Shown here one piece after another: positions 1 through 10,535 of a stretch of 23,586 nucleotides of DNA. Origin of the DNA: an uncultured Oscillospiraceae bacterium (GTDB taxonomy: Bacteria; Bacillota; Clostridia; Oscillospirales; Oscillospiraceae); contig CAJTSQ010000036.1 in assembly GCA_910578735.1 (NCBI GenBank), forward strand, positions 1-23,586, given 5' to 3'. The translations under genes were made by a program, and so were the position numbers. The notes beneath the pieces were generated by a model. It was not told the origin of the DNA and did not search any database. It worked only from the letters and a program-made list of their open reading frames with translations. The number at the start of each line of letters is the position of its first letter. The stretch's first letter is position 1.

Positions 1-1061
1 GGGCGGGTGGTCTCATCCCGGAACTCCACCGTATGCAGGGCGTGGAAGGCATCGCAGATGGACAGCATCGGCTGGATGGCGGGACAGCGGTAACTCACAT
101 TACCCACGTCGGAAGAACCGTTTGGCGGCTCGGGGGGCATGTGGGGCAGTCCCAGCTCGTCCATCAGGGCGTAGACCTCGTCCTCCAGGGCGGGGACTCG
201 CACCATGTCGTCAAAGCCGTCAAAGCCCAAGGTGAAATTCACCGTGCAGTCCAGGGCCATGGCCGCGCCATTGGCACATTTCTTGATGACCTCGTCCATG
301 TTTTTCAGCTTGGCCCGGGAGTCGGTGCGGAATTCCAGACGGACCTCTGCCCGCTCAGGCAGGATATTGGGGTAGGTGCCGCCGTCTGTGATGACACCGT
401 TCACATGGATATCCGGGGTAAAGCACTCCCGGCGGGCATCAATCAGGTCCAGGAATTTCCGGGCGGCGGCCAAGGCGTTGTGCCCCTTCCAGGGGCCGGC
501 CACCGCGTGGGCGGACTGGCCCTTGAACTCTACCAGATAGCAGCACAGGCTGAGTACGTCCATGCACGCCGTGCTGCGTCCTCCGCTGTAGCTGTGGATC
601 ATCATGGCCATGGACATATCGTCAAAGGCGCCCTTGTCCGCCATGCCTACCTTTGCGCCGTCCTCCTCCTCGGCCGGGGTGCCGAAGACGTATAGCTTGC
701 CCGGGAACTGGTCTTTGATCTCTGCCAGGGCCAGTGCCGCCAGCACCGACATGGAGCCATGGACATTGTGCCCGCAGGCGTGCCCCAGGCCGGGCAGCGC
801 ATCGTACTCCACCAGAATGGCGGCGGAGGGACCTTCACCGTTGTCCAGTACAGCACGGAAGCCGGTGGGATAGCCCAGGTAGGGATATTCCACTTCAAAG
901 CCGGCTTGGCGCAGAATGTCTACAATCTTCTGGCTGGAGCGGAATTCCTGGTCCGGAAGTTCCGGATGGGCGGCCAGATCATCACTGAGGGCGATGGCTA
1001 AATCGTGATGCTTCGCCACCGCCTCCGCAAGGGATGGGGAGATGCGGTGTTTATCCATCAT
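1..1061 (-). CDS. M20 family metallopeptidase/amidohydrolase (AbgB/PM20D2-like), 3' part cut off by window edge
   Basis: The frame stays open from 1061 to the window edge, giving 353 residues of a protein normally near 390-400, so the C-terminus is missing. Motifs visible are EYDALPGLGHACGHN (metal-binding His and Cys-Gly-His), PAEEEDGAK (catalytic Glu pair region), GQSAHAVAGPWKGHNAL (dimerisation-domain His) and SSDVGNVSYRCPAIQP. These are typical of the M20 subgroup that includes AbgB and ACY1L2/PM20D2, zinc-dependent enzymes that cleave an amide bond of N-acyl or dipeptide-like substrates in the cytoplasm. Tandem ATGs lie at 1061 and 1058; AAGGAGG is 5 or 8 bases upstream, so either could start. 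It has its own sigma-A promoter. Its place beside hut genes suggests an N-acylated or peptide-bound amino acid as substrate, perhaps histidine-containing; that is inference only. Confidence 0.88.
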   Translation of the reverse strand, partial: MMDKHRISPSLAEAVAKHHDLAIALSDDLAAHPELPDQEFRSSQKIVDILRQAGFEVEYPYLGYPTGFRAVLDNGEGPSAAILVEYDALPGLGHACGHNVHGSMSVLAALALAEIKDQFPGKLYVFGTPAEEEDGAKVGMADKGAFDDMSMAMMIHSYSGGRSTACMDVLSLCCYLVEFKGQSAHAVAGPWKGHNALAAARKFLDLIDARRECFTPDIHVNGVITDGGTYPNILPERAEVRLEFRTDSRAKLKNMDEVIKKCANGAAMALDCTVNFTLGFDGFDDMVRVPALEDEVYALMDELGLPHMPPEPPNGSSDVGNVSYRCPAIQPMLSICDAFHALHTVEFRDETTR

Positions 1062-1092
1062 TGATTCCTCCTTCTCCATTCAAACTGGAAAT

Positions 1093-1121
1093 ATTATACC
1101 ACGAACCTGAAGTTTTGACAA
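1093..1121 (-). promoter_or_regulatory. Sigma-A promoter for the M20 gene at 1061
   Basis: Read on the minus strand there is TTGTCA (1116-1121), exactly 17 bases, then TATAAT (1093-1098). The start codon is about 30 bases downstream. It is a near-consensus housekeeping promoter without the TATCGAC repeats found at the hut promoters, so this gene probably has separate control. Confidence 0.8.
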
Positions 1122-1205
1122 GATTTGGTTGGGCAGTTTCCATAATTAATTCTAGACAATAATGCGCTGTTGCACTACTTCGCTAATGTGAAAAGTGACA
1201 AACAT

Positions 1206-2402
1206 TTAGGCGTTTGTCTCATCTCCCAGCCAGTCCATAGCCGTCTGGGCCATCAGGCCGCACCCGCGCCAGAACACCGATTCATCCAGGCAGAAGCGGG
1301 GATGGTGGGCGCCATAGAGTACTCCGTCCAGGGGACAGGGCAACAGCCCGGGGAGGAAAAAGTAGCAGCCGGGCACCTCACGAAAGAAGAAGGCCGCGTC
1401 CTCACCCCCCAGTATCCCGTGGGGCAGGATGTGGATGTCTTCCGGGGGCAGCAGCTTTCGGGCGGAACGCAGGAACGCGTCCACCATGGCCCGGTCAGTG
1501 ACCAGGGCGGGGTAGCCGTCCAGGAACTCCACCGTGCATTCGGCCCGCATCATCCGGGCGGTGGACTGGGCGATCTCCCGGATGCGCCCGAGGACGTAGT
1601 CACGGGTGTCCGGCGAGGCGTTGCGGATGGTTCCGCGGATACAGGCGCTCTCCGGGATAACATTGTAGGTCTGCCGGCCGGCCTCGATCCCGGCCGCCGT
1701 GACGACCACCGCCTCGTGGGGAGACATCTCCCGGCTGACGATATACTGCAGGTTGTTGACGATAAGAGCGGCAATGGCGGTGGGGTCGATGCACTTGTCC
1801 GGCGTGGAGCCGTGCCCGCCCAGCCCTTTTACCTGGATCAAAAACTGGTCGTCGGCGGCAAAGGTGTTTCCATAGCACACCGCCACGCTGCCGGGCTGGA
1901 AGTGGCCGGCCAGGTCGCCGATGTGAAGGGCAAAGATGCCGTCCACCCCCTCCAGCACGCCGTCGCGCACCATGGGCTCGGCGCCGCCGGGCCCCTCCTC
2001 GCCGGGCTGAAAAATCAGCTGGACCGTCCCGTTCCACTCGCCGGCGTGGGCCAGGAGCAGCTTGGCCGCGCCCAGCAGCATGGCCGTGTGGGCGTCGTGC
2101 CCGCAGGCGTGCATGTTGCCGTTGGAGGAGGCGAAGGGCAGCTGGGTCTCCTCTTGGATGGCCAGGCCGTCCATGTCGGCCCGCAGGGCCACCGTCCGGC
2201 CCTTTCCGTTGCCGAAGCGGACTGTCAGCCCAGAGTGGCCGGGGTACTCCCGCCAGGACAGGCCCATCTCGGTGAGCCAGCCCTTCACCAGCCCCGCGGT
2301 CTCCGGCAGGACCAGTCCCGTCTCCGGGACCTGGTGCAGCCTCCGCCGCCAGGCTACCAGCTGTTCCTGCAGCGCCTGTGCCTCTTGAAAAATTGATTCC
2401 AT
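1206..2402 (-). CDS. M20D family amidohydrolase (N-acyl-amino acid / hippurate hydrolase-like)
   Basis: This is a full-length 398-residue M20D peptidase. Motifs in order are LRADMDGLAI (about 73-82), NMHACGHDAHTAM (about 96-108; Cys and His bind the metals), FQPGEEGPGG (catalytic Glu), GLGGHGSTPD in the dimerisation domain and GGEDAAFF near the C-terminus. Family members hydrolyse N-acetyl- or N-benzoyl-amino acids, or related amides, to the free amino acid in the cytoplasm. GAGGGAG lies about 8 bases before the ATG. The gene follows the permease on the same strand with 146 bases between, which include a hairpin, so co-transcription would need read-through. It differs clearly from the other M20 protein, so this is not a recent duplication. 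The true substrate cannot be read from sequence; histidine conjugates are a guess from context. Confidence 0.9.
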   Translation of the reverse strand: MESIFQEAQALQEQLVAWRRRLHQVPETGLVLPETAGLVKGWLTEMGLSWREYPGHSGLTVRFGNGKGRTVALRADMDGLAIQEETQLPFASSNGNMHACGHDAHTAMLLGAAKLLLAHAGEWNGTVQLIFQPGEEGPGGAEPMVRDGVLEGVDGIFALHIGDLAGHFQPGSVAVCYGNTFAADDQFLIQVKGLGGHGSTPDKCIDPTAIAALIVNNLQYIVSREMSPHEAVVVTAAGIEAGRQTYNVIPESACIRGTIRNASPDTRDYVLGRIREIAQSTARMMRAECTVEFLDGYPALVTDRAMVDAFLRSARKLLPPEDIHILPHGILGGEDAAFFFREVPGCYFFLPGLLPCPLDGVLYGAHHPRFCLDESVFWRGCGLMAQTAMDWLGDETNA

Positions 2403-2449
2403 GTTCTCACACTCCCTCTGAAAGGATGTAAATCACCCGAAAATTTCAG

Positions 2450-2489
2450 TGCCCCTCCTCTTCCAAAGGGGACAAGGCGAGGAGGGGCA
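2450..2489 (-). terminator. Hairpin between permease and M20D gene (possible terminator/attenuator)
   Basis: An 11-bp perfect stem (TGCCCCTCCTC / GAGGAGGGGCA) encloses an 18-base loop. On the minus strand it is followed by only a weak T stretch (CTGAAATTTT), so partial rather than complete termination after the permease is plausible. Confidence 0.45.
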
Positions 2490-2548
2490 TTTCACTGGGG
2501 ATGCTTCTCTGTGGGCTTTCTGAAGGCGGATACGGCGTCGCGCCCGGA

Positions 2549-3856
2549 TCAGAGGATCATCGCGCCGATGAAGCCGGCCACCGCCAGGGGGATGTTATAG
2601 AACAGGAAGGTGGGCACACAGGTGTCCCAGATGTGGTCGTGCTGTCCGTCTGCATTCAGGCCGGCCGTGGGGCCCAGGGTGGAGTCGGAGGCGGGGGAGC
2701 CGGCGTCGCCCAGAACGGCGGCACAGGCGATGAGACAGGTGGTGGCGCCCACGCTGATTCCCAGGCGCGTGCACATGGGAACGTACAGCAGGGCAATCAC
2801 AGGGATGGTGCCGAAGGAGGTTCCGATGCCCATGGTAATCAGCAGGCCGATCAGGATCAGGACGATCATCACAATAGCCTTGCTGTCGCCCAGGATGGCC
2901 AGGGTGGCGTCCACCAGGGTATCCACCGCGCCGGTGCTCTTCACCACGTTGGCGTAGCCGCCGGCAATCAGCATGACGAAAGAGACCATGCCCATCAGCT
3001 TGATGCCCTCGGCGATGGTGCCGTCGCTGTTCTTCAGCTTGATGGCGCCGCCAAGGATCATGATGAGGATGCCGATCAGAGCGCCCATGGGCATGGAGTC
3101 GAAGTAGAGCTGCCCAAACAGAACGCCGCAAATGGCGATGATGGCCACGGTGTGGTCCTTATTCCAGTGCAGTTCCTGTTCCGCAATCTGGTGGTCGGCC
3201 AGCTCCACGTCCTTATACTCGCGGGGCTTGCGGAAGTACCACCAGGAGGCCGCCAGGCCAACCAGCATGCCGGCGCCCAGAATGATGGTGTAGGGCCAAA
3301 CTTCCATCAGCTCGATGGGCATGCCGTTGGCGGTCATGTTGTCGGCGATGAGGCCCTGGAAGATGCTGCCGTAGGCGATGGGGATGGTGACGTACATGGC
3401 GACCAGGCCAAACTCGGTGGCGCAGGCGGCCTGCCGGCGGTCCATCTTCATCTTGTTCATCATGATGAGCAGGGGGGGATAGAGGATGGGGATGTAAGCG
3501 ATGTGGATGGGGATCAGGGTGCCGGAGATGCAGGCGCAAAGAATGAAGGTGACCAGCAGAACCCACTTGCGCTCCTTAACGACAGAGGCGATGGCTCTGC
3601 CCAGGATGGTCGCCAGGCCGGTGTTGGACAGGGCCGCGGCGAAAGTTCCCAAGAGCAGGTAGGCCAGGGCGTTGGTGCCGTTGCCGTTCAGGCCCTCAAT
3701 GATGCCCTTCATGATGTCGCCGGGGCCCATCCCCGCGGTGAGGCCAGCCACCATGGCGGCCACCAGCAGAGACAGGATCACGTTCAGTTTGAGCAGACAC
3801 AGCACACACATGACTATAACAGATAGTGTTACTGGGTTGCTTAGGATTTCAAACAT
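2549..3856 (-). CDS. Na+/H+ antiporter-family permease, YuiF-like (putative histidine/amino acid transporter)
   Basis: A very hydrophobic protein of 435 residues (437 from the upstream ATG) with roughly 11-12 membrane segments. It carries the family signatures GTSFGTIPVIALLY, AVLGDAGSPASDSTLGPT and QHDHIWDTCVPTF. It belongs to the NhaC-like / YuiF family of the ion transporter superfamily, whose members are often annotated as histidine or other amino acid permeases. Two starts are possible: 3862 lies only 3 bases from AAGGAG, whereas 3856 has 9-base spacing and is preferred. The gene is divergent from hutH, and a degenerate set of TATCGAC-like repeats points at it (4009-4054). This supports a role in uptake or exchange of histidine or a hut product. 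The transported compound and coupling ion are inferred from family and context. Confidence 0.85.
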   Translation of the reverse strand: MFEILSNPVTLSVIVMCVLCLLKLNVILSLLVAAMVAGLTAGMGPGDIMKGIIEGLNGNGTNALAYLLLGTFAAALSNTGLATILGRAIASVVKERKWVLLVTFILCACISGTLIPIHIAYIPILYPPLLIMMNKMKMDRRQAACATEFGLVAMYVTIPIAYGSIFQGLIADNMTANGMPIELMEVWPYTIILGAGMLVGLAASWWYFRKPREYKDVELADHQIAEQELHWNKDHTVAIIAICGVLFGQLYFDSMPMGALIGILIMILGGAIKLKNSDGTIAEGIKLMGMVSFVMLIAGGYANVVKSTGAVDTLVDATLAILGDSKAIVMIVLILIGLLITMGIGTSFGTIPVIALLYVPMCTRLGISVGATTCLIACAAVLGDAGSPASDSTLGPTAGLNADGQHDHIWDTCVPTFLFYNIPLAVAGFIGAMIL

Positions 3857-4008
3857 TGACATATTCTCCTTTCTTCTACATGCTCAGAAATAAATTGCGC
3901 GGGCCCAACACCCCTTGGTCCGGCGTCATAGCCCTTGGACGGATGCGGTATCCTCCTTTCCTCTGTTTTTGATAATTCAACAAAACGAATTACCAAATGG
4001 CAGGTTAA

Positions 4009-4054
4009 ACTATACATTTTGATCAACGAAAAAGTGTCGAATGACCTGTCGAAA
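4009..4054 (-). promoter_or_regulatory. Predicted SARP-dependent promoter of the permease (degenerate three-repeat site)
   Basis: On the minus strand the order is TTTCGAC, 5 bases, ATTCGAC, 4 bases, TTTCGTT, then exactly 10 bases and TATAGT (-10, 4009-4014). The last repeat is weak, but the 4-base and 10-base spacings match the sites before hutH, livK and hutU. The leader to the start codon would be about 145 bases. Confidence 0.5.
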
Positions 4055-4099
4055 CAAAAAAATCGGTTTTTTACGGCCTGTCTACCCCAAAGACGGGAC

Positions 4100-4133
4100 A
4101 GTCGACGGTTTATCGACCGAAAAAGGATATATT
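4100..4133 (+). promoter_or_regulatory. Predicted SARP-dependent promoter of hutH
   Basis: AGTCGAC (4100-4106), 4 bases, TATCGAC (4111-4117), 10 bases, then TATATT (-10, 4128-4133). No TTGACA-like -35 is present at the usual distance; the repeats lie where an activator would contact RNA polymerase. Transcription would start near 4140, giving a leader of about 68 bases before hutH. Confidence 0.7.
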
Positions 4134-4207
4134 ATAGACATATAGAAGCTCTGCGGAGCGGGAGATCACCAATTATTAAGGTTAACAAAAAAGAGGAGGC
4201 TATTACC

Positions 4208-5737
<1,530 letters not shown>

Positions 5738-5764
5738 GCATATCCCCTCTTTCTCCTCTTCCCA

Positions 5765-5805
5765 GCCCTTCTCTGGAGCCCTCTCCAGAGAAGGGCACTA
5801 TTTTT
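5765..5805 (+). terminator. Rho-independent terminator after hutH
   Basis: A 14-bp perfect stem (5765-5778 with 5783-5796) closes a CCCT tetraloop and is followed by ACTATTTTT. It separates hutH from the liv operon, which has its own promoter 14 bases further on. Confidence 0.9.
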
Positions 5806-5818
5806 CCGGTATTTTGTT

Positions 5819-5852
5819 TATCGACAATTTATCGACGGAAAAGAGCTAAAAT
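5819..5852 (+). promoter_or_regulatory. Predicted SARP-dependent promoter of the liv operon
   Basis: Two perfect TATCGAC heptamers (5819-5825 and 5830-5836) are separated by AATT. Exactly 10 bases follow, then TAAAAT (-10, 5847-5852). This is the cleanest of the sites, and it shares GGAAAA/CGAAAA after the second repeat with the hutH promoter. No -35 hexamer is visible. The leader to livK is about 55 bases. Confidence 0.72.
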
Positions 5853-5913
5853 AAACCTGCACATCAACACCTGATTTTGTGCATTATCACATCTGTATAG
5901 GAGGTAAGTATCT

Positions 5914-7140
5914 ATGAAAAAACTGTTGTCCCTTGCCTTGAGTATGTCAATGCTGTTTGCTCTTGTGTCCTGCGGCGGAACACCCGCGAACTCCAATCCC
6001 GGCGGCGCGGGTGCTGATGTTAGCTCCAGTGCAGGTTCCGGCGCTCCATCCTCCGGCGGTGAACCCATCAAAATAGGCTTTTTCGCTCCGATTACCTCCG
6101 CCGCAGCTTCAGCGGATGGCGAGAGTACCAAAAACTCCGTTGAGCTGGCGATCAAGATTCTCAACGACGCCGGCGGCATCGACGGCCGGAAGGTAGAACT
6201 GGTTTGGTACGACGACGGCCTGGATACCTCCCAGGCGGTGAGCATCGCCGAAAAACTGACTACGAAGGACGGCGTGTGCGCCGTAGTGTCCGGCTCCTAC
6301 AGTGGCCCCACCCGCGTAGCCGCCCCCATCTTCCAGGCTGCCGGCATCCCCATGATGTCCGCCTACGCCGTCCACCCCGACGTGGTGAACGCGGGCGACT
6401 ATGTGTTCTCTCAGTCCTTCCCTGGCAAGGTGCAGGCCACTGCCGCCGCCTACTTTGCCGTGAATGAGCTCAAAGCCAAGAACATCGCCATCATCGCGGT
6501 GGACCTGGACTTTGGCACCGAGCAGGCCAGCGCATTCAAGGCTTATGCAGAGGCCAACGGCGCCACCATCATTTCTGAGGACTTTGTGGCCATGGCCGAC
6601 AACGAGTTCTCCTCCATCGTGACCAAGGTGAAGAGCCTCAACCCCGACCTGATCTACCTTCCCAACTACTACGGTCACGCCGCCGAGGTGCTGAAGCAGT
6701 GCAAGGTCCAGGGCGTGGAGTGCGCCATTCTGGGCTGCGAGGGCGCCGATTCCTGGCAGTTCTTTGAGACCGCCGGCGAGTACGCCGAGGGCTTCTACAT
6801 TACCACCAACCTGGACCGCGACTCCCAGGACCCCGCAGTGCAGGAGTATATCCAGCTGTATTCCGAGACCTACAGCAAGATGCCCGACATGACTGGCGCC
6901 TCCGCCTATGACGCCATGCAGATCCTCTTTGAGGCCATCAAGACGGCCGGTACCGACCCCGCGGCCATCCGAGACGCCATCACTGGCATGACCAACATCG
7001 ATACGGTGACCGGCACGCTCTATCGCTATACTGCCGCCGGCTCCGCCGTAAAGCCGGTCCAGATTCAGGTGGTGAAGGACGGCGCGTTCCATCACTATGG
7101 CGTGATTGAAGACGAGTCTATTATTGTGCCCGAGAACTGA
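5914..7140 (+). CDS. livK: ABC transporter substrate-binding lipoprotein, LivK-like
   Basis: 408 residues with a lipoprotein signal peptide: MKK, a hydrophobic core, then lipobox LVSC with Cys20 as the lipidated residue, followed by a Gly/Ser/Asn-rich linker to about residue 50. The mature part, from PIKIGFFAPITSAAASADG onward, is a type I periplasmic-binding-protein fold (Peripla_BP_6), as in Leu/Ile/Val receptors, and would be anchored outside the cell membrane. AGGAGGT lies 8 bases before the ATG. It heads the liv operon behind a promoter shared in design with hutH and hutU. The ligand is therefore more likely histidine, or another hut substrate, than branched-chain amino acids. That substrate assignment is inference; the family also binds amides and aromatic compounds. 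Confidence 0.93.
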   Translation: MKKLLSLALSMSMLFALVSCGGTPANSNPGGAGADVSSSAGSGAPSSGGEPIKIGFFAPITSAAASADGESTKNSVELAIKILNDAGGIDGRKVELVWYDDGLDTSQAVSIAEKLTTKDGVCAVVSGSYSGPTRVAAPIFQAAGIPMMSAYAVHPDVVNAGDYVFSQSFPGKVQATAAAYFAVNELKAKNIAIIAVDLDFGTEQASAFKAYAEANGATIISEDFVAMADNEFSSIVTKVKSLNPDLIYLPNYYGHAAEVLKQCKVQGVECAILGCEGADSWQFFETAGEYAEGFYITTNLDRDSQDPAVQEYIQLYSETYSKMPDMTGASAYDAMQILFEAIKTAGTDPAAIRDAITGMTNIDTVTGTLYRYTAAGSAVKPVQIQVVKDGAFHHYGVIEDESIIVPEN

Positions 7141-7150
7141 TCTTTTTCCC

Positions 7151-7190
7151 GGAGCGTCCCCGTTGAACGCGGCGGGGGCGCTCCCATTTT
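7151..7190 (+). terminator. Attenuating hairpin between livK and livH
   Basis: A 12-bp stem (7151-7162 with 7173-7184, one G-T wobble) has a 10-base loop and is followed by CATTTTAAAATG, a short T run. Such hairpins after the receptor gene commonly raise receptor message relative to the membrane genes. Confidence 0.65.
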
Positions 7191-7215
7191 AAAATGTGTA
7201 TGAGGTGGTGAATCC

Positions 7216-8091
7216 ATGTTATTGCAGCAGCTCCTGAACGGCCTGGTGATCGGGTGCGTCTATGCACTGACCGCTATGGGGGCCACTTTGATCTATGGCA
7301 TACTCCGCATTCTGGATATCGCCAACGCCGCCGCCTATGTGATTGGCGCCTACATTGGCTGGTACATCTTCGATTTGACTCACAACATTGTTCTGGCCTT
7401 TGTTGTGTCCATGCTGCTCACCGGCTTGCTGGGCGTTGTAATCCACCGTACAATTTACGCCCCGATTTTAAGCAAGCCCAGGCTGATGCCCATCATTCCC
7501 CTGGTGGCGGCGGTGGGCCTGTTCACCCTGACCAGCGATATCGTCCGCCTGATTGCCGGAGGCGGCACGAAGGCCTATAACCTGAAATTCGATACAGATG
7601 TCTACCACCTGGGCGGCCTGACCATCACGCCCCAATGGATCCTGATTTTGGTTCTGACCTGCATGTTGTTTCTGGTGCTCTGGTTTATCCTGAACAAGAC
7701 CAAGATGGGTCTGGCCTGGCGCGCCACGGCGGAAGACGCGGAGATTGCCCAGGCCATGGGTATCAACACCAAGTCCGCCATGGCCCTGAGCTACATCATT
7801 GGCTACGGCTTTGCAGCGGCTGCCGGTATTATGGTGGGCGTACTTTACAACTCCATTACACCCGCGCTGGGTGATGTACCCTCCTATAAAATGCTGGCGG
7901 TCATTGTCCTGGGCGGCCTGGGTAACCCGGTGGGCACCGTCCTGGCCGGCATCCTGGTGGGCCTGGCGGAGACTTTGATTTCGGTCTACCTGCCCATCGG
8001 CCTGCCTAAAGACTCGATTGCGTTCATCGCGCTGATTATTATCCTCCTGGTAAAGCCGGACGGCCTGATTACCAGAAAGAACAAGGCGTAA
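7216..8091 (+). CDS. livH: Branched-chain amino acid-type ABC transporter permease, LivH
   Basis: 291 residues, about eight membrane helices, in the BPD_transp_2 family. The N-terminal LLQQLLNGLVIGCVYALTAMG and the loop region VLGGLGNPVGTVLAGILVG (coupling to the ATPases) are diagnostic of LivH. GAGGTG precedes the ATG. It forms the translocation pore with LivM. livM begins 11 bases after its stop, so the genes are translated from one message. The substrate follows the LivK partner; a hut-related ligand is inferred from shared regulation. Confidence 0.95.
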   Translation: MLLQQLLNGLVIGCVYALTAMGATLIYGILRILDIANAAAYVIGAYIGWYIFDLTHNIVLAFVVSMLLTGLLGVVIHRTIYAPILSKPRLMPIIPLVAAVGLFTLTSDIVRLIAGGGTKAYNLKFDTDVYHLGGLTITPQWILILVLTCMLFLVLWFILNKTKMGLAWRATAEDAEIAQAMGINTKSAMALSYIIGYGFAAAAGIMVGVLYNSITPALGDVPSYKMLAVIVLGGLGNPVGTVLAGILVGLAETLISVYLPIGLPKDSIAFIALIIILLVKPDGLITRKNKA

Positions 8092-8102
8092 GGGGGCGGA
8101 GT

Positions 8103-8988
8103 ATGTTTAGTTATGTTGTTTCTGTTGTGGTCACCATTGAAATTTATGCGCTGCTCGCACTGAGCCTGAATGTTATCACCGGCTACGCCGGGCAGTCTAT
8201 GATGGGCCACGCGGCGTTTTTTGGGATTGGCGCCTACACGGGAGCGCTCCTGACCAATGCAGGGGTCAATTTCTGGCTGGCCATGCCCCTGTCACTTCTG
8301 GTTACTGGCGTGTGCGGCGCGCTGGTGGGCGTTGTCAGCCTGCGCGTGCGGGATGACTTCCTGGCGATCACCACCATCGGCATCAACTTTGTGGTGGTTG
8401 CCCTGTTCAACAGCATGAAGGTGTTCGGGGCCTCCCTGGGCCTGTCCACCAAGGGCGCCTTCTTCTTCGGAACCCGGATGAACAATACCCACTATATGAT
8501 CCTGCTGACGTTTCTCATCGTGGTGGTCTGCCTGCTGATGCGGAAGATGAACCACTCCTGGTTCGGCCTGGCCCTGGCCACCATGAACAACGATGAGGGG
8601 GCGGCCAAGTCTTTTGGCATCAATGTCAGCCAATACAAAATTCTGGCGTTTATTATCGGCACGGCCCTGGCCGGCCTGACCGGCTGCATCTATGCCCACC
8701 GTATGGGCATCATCTTCTCCAGCAACTTTGCCTTCACCTTCTCCATCACCATCCTGTCTATGGTGGTAATCGGCGGCATCGGTACGATACGGGGCCCGCT
8801 GCTGGGCGCCCTCCTGCTGGGGGCCGCCCCCGAGGTGTTGCGCTTTGCGGATGACTATCGGATGCTGGTATACGGTGCTCTTTTGGTCATCATGGTCCGG
8901 TTCCAGCCCCAGGGGCTGCTGGGCGAGAACAGTGTTATCCTCCGCTTTCTGAAGCGCTTGACCAAGGGACAGAAGGGAGGCGCCGTCC

Positions 8989-8996
<8 letters not shown>
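8103..8996 (+). CDS. livM: Branched-chain amino acid-type ABC transporter permease, LivM
   Basis: 297 residues with multiple membrane helices. Early motifs ALLALSLNVITGYAGQ and MGHAAFFGIGAYTGA, and the late VVIGGIGTIRGPLLGALLLG, identify LivM, the second pore subunit of LIV-type importers. It starts 11 bases after livH and its last 8 bases overlap the livG start, indicating translational coupling. No truncation or unusual residue was seen. Confidence 0.95.
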
Positions 8997-9749
<753 letters not shown>

Positions 9750-9753
<4 letters not shown>

Positions 9754-10457
9754 TGCTCCAAATCAAGGACCTTAAGGTGTCCTTTGGCCAGATGGATGTC
9801 CTTCACGGCATCTCCCTGGATGTCAACGAGGGGGAGCTCATCAGCGTGATTGGCCCCAACGGCGCCGGCAAAACCACCCTGATCCGCTCCATTATGGGTT
9901 TGAAGGAGGCGAACGGCGGATCGATTGTGTACAACGGCACCGACATCACCCACCTGCCCGCCTGGCACCGGGCCCAGCTGGGCATCGGCTACGTGCCAGA
10001 GGGCCGCCGAGTATTTGGCAATCTGTCAGTAGAGGAAAATCTCCGTTTGGGCGGCTATCAGCTGAAGGATGAGGCGCAGAAGCAAAAGAACATCAGCCAG
10101 GTCTATGAGATGTTCCCCCGGCTGAAGGAGCGCAGTGGCCAGCTGGCCCGGACTATGAGCGGCGGCGAACAGCAGATGCTGGCAATCGGCCGGGCCCTGG
10201 TACTCACCCCCAAGCTCCTGCTGATCGACGAGGTGTCCATGGGGCTGATGCCCCTGATGGTGACCACTTGCTTTAAAATTATCAAAGACTTGAATAAGCA
10301 GGGCATCACGGTCCTGGTGGTGGAGCAGAACGCCAATAAGGCACTGAAGATTGCCCACCGGGGTTATGTACTAGAGACCGGAAACATCGTTTTGAGCGAC
10401 ACGGCGGAAAATCTCCGCACAAACGATGTGGTCCAGAAGGCCTATCTGGGCAGTTGA
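9750..10457 (+). CDS. livF: ABC transporter ATP-binding protein, LivF
   Basis: 235 residues. Walker A GPNGAGKTT is at 35-43, the signature MSGGEQQMLAIGRAL at 136-150, Walker B LLLIDE at 156-161, and the switch His is replaced by VEQN, as is usual for LivF. The D-loop region reads DEVSMGLMP where most have DEPSLGLAP. The start overlaps the livG stop (ATGATG across TGA), so 9750 or 9753 could be used. It is the last gene of the liv operon and ends just before a terminator shared with convergent hutI. Confidence 0.95.
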
Positions 10458-10470
10458 GCCTGTGTCCATG

Positions 10471-10508
10471 AAAAAACCGAATGGCATGCGTCTGCATGCC
10501 ATTCGGTT
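10471..10508. terminator. Terminator between convergent livF and hutI
   Basis: A 15-bp perfect stem (10475-10489 with 10494-10508) closes the tetraloop GTCT. On the minus strand it is followed by a run of Ts (AAAAAA on the plus strand at 10471-10476), making it a good terminator for hutI. On the plus strand the T run is lacking, so it would work less well for livF. Confidence 0.85.
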
Positions 10509-10535
10509 AGCTGTGTGTCTGTCTGGCAGTTGCCC

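Noticed and set aside
1122..1205. Possible small gene or terminator between the two M20 genes
   Set aside because: No open frame with a ribosome binding site and no stable stem with a T tract could be found there.
2501..3826. Long plus-strand open frame opposite the permease gene
   Set aside because: It is rich in Gly, His, Asp and Gln, with no recognisable domain or ribosome binding site. It is the mirror of GC-rich codon use in a clear membrane protein gene.
3935..4207. N-terminal extension of HutH by about 91 residues
   Set aside because: The predicted -10 box and operator lie inside it, the sequence is unlike HAL, and GAGGAGG sits at the right distance from ATG 4208.
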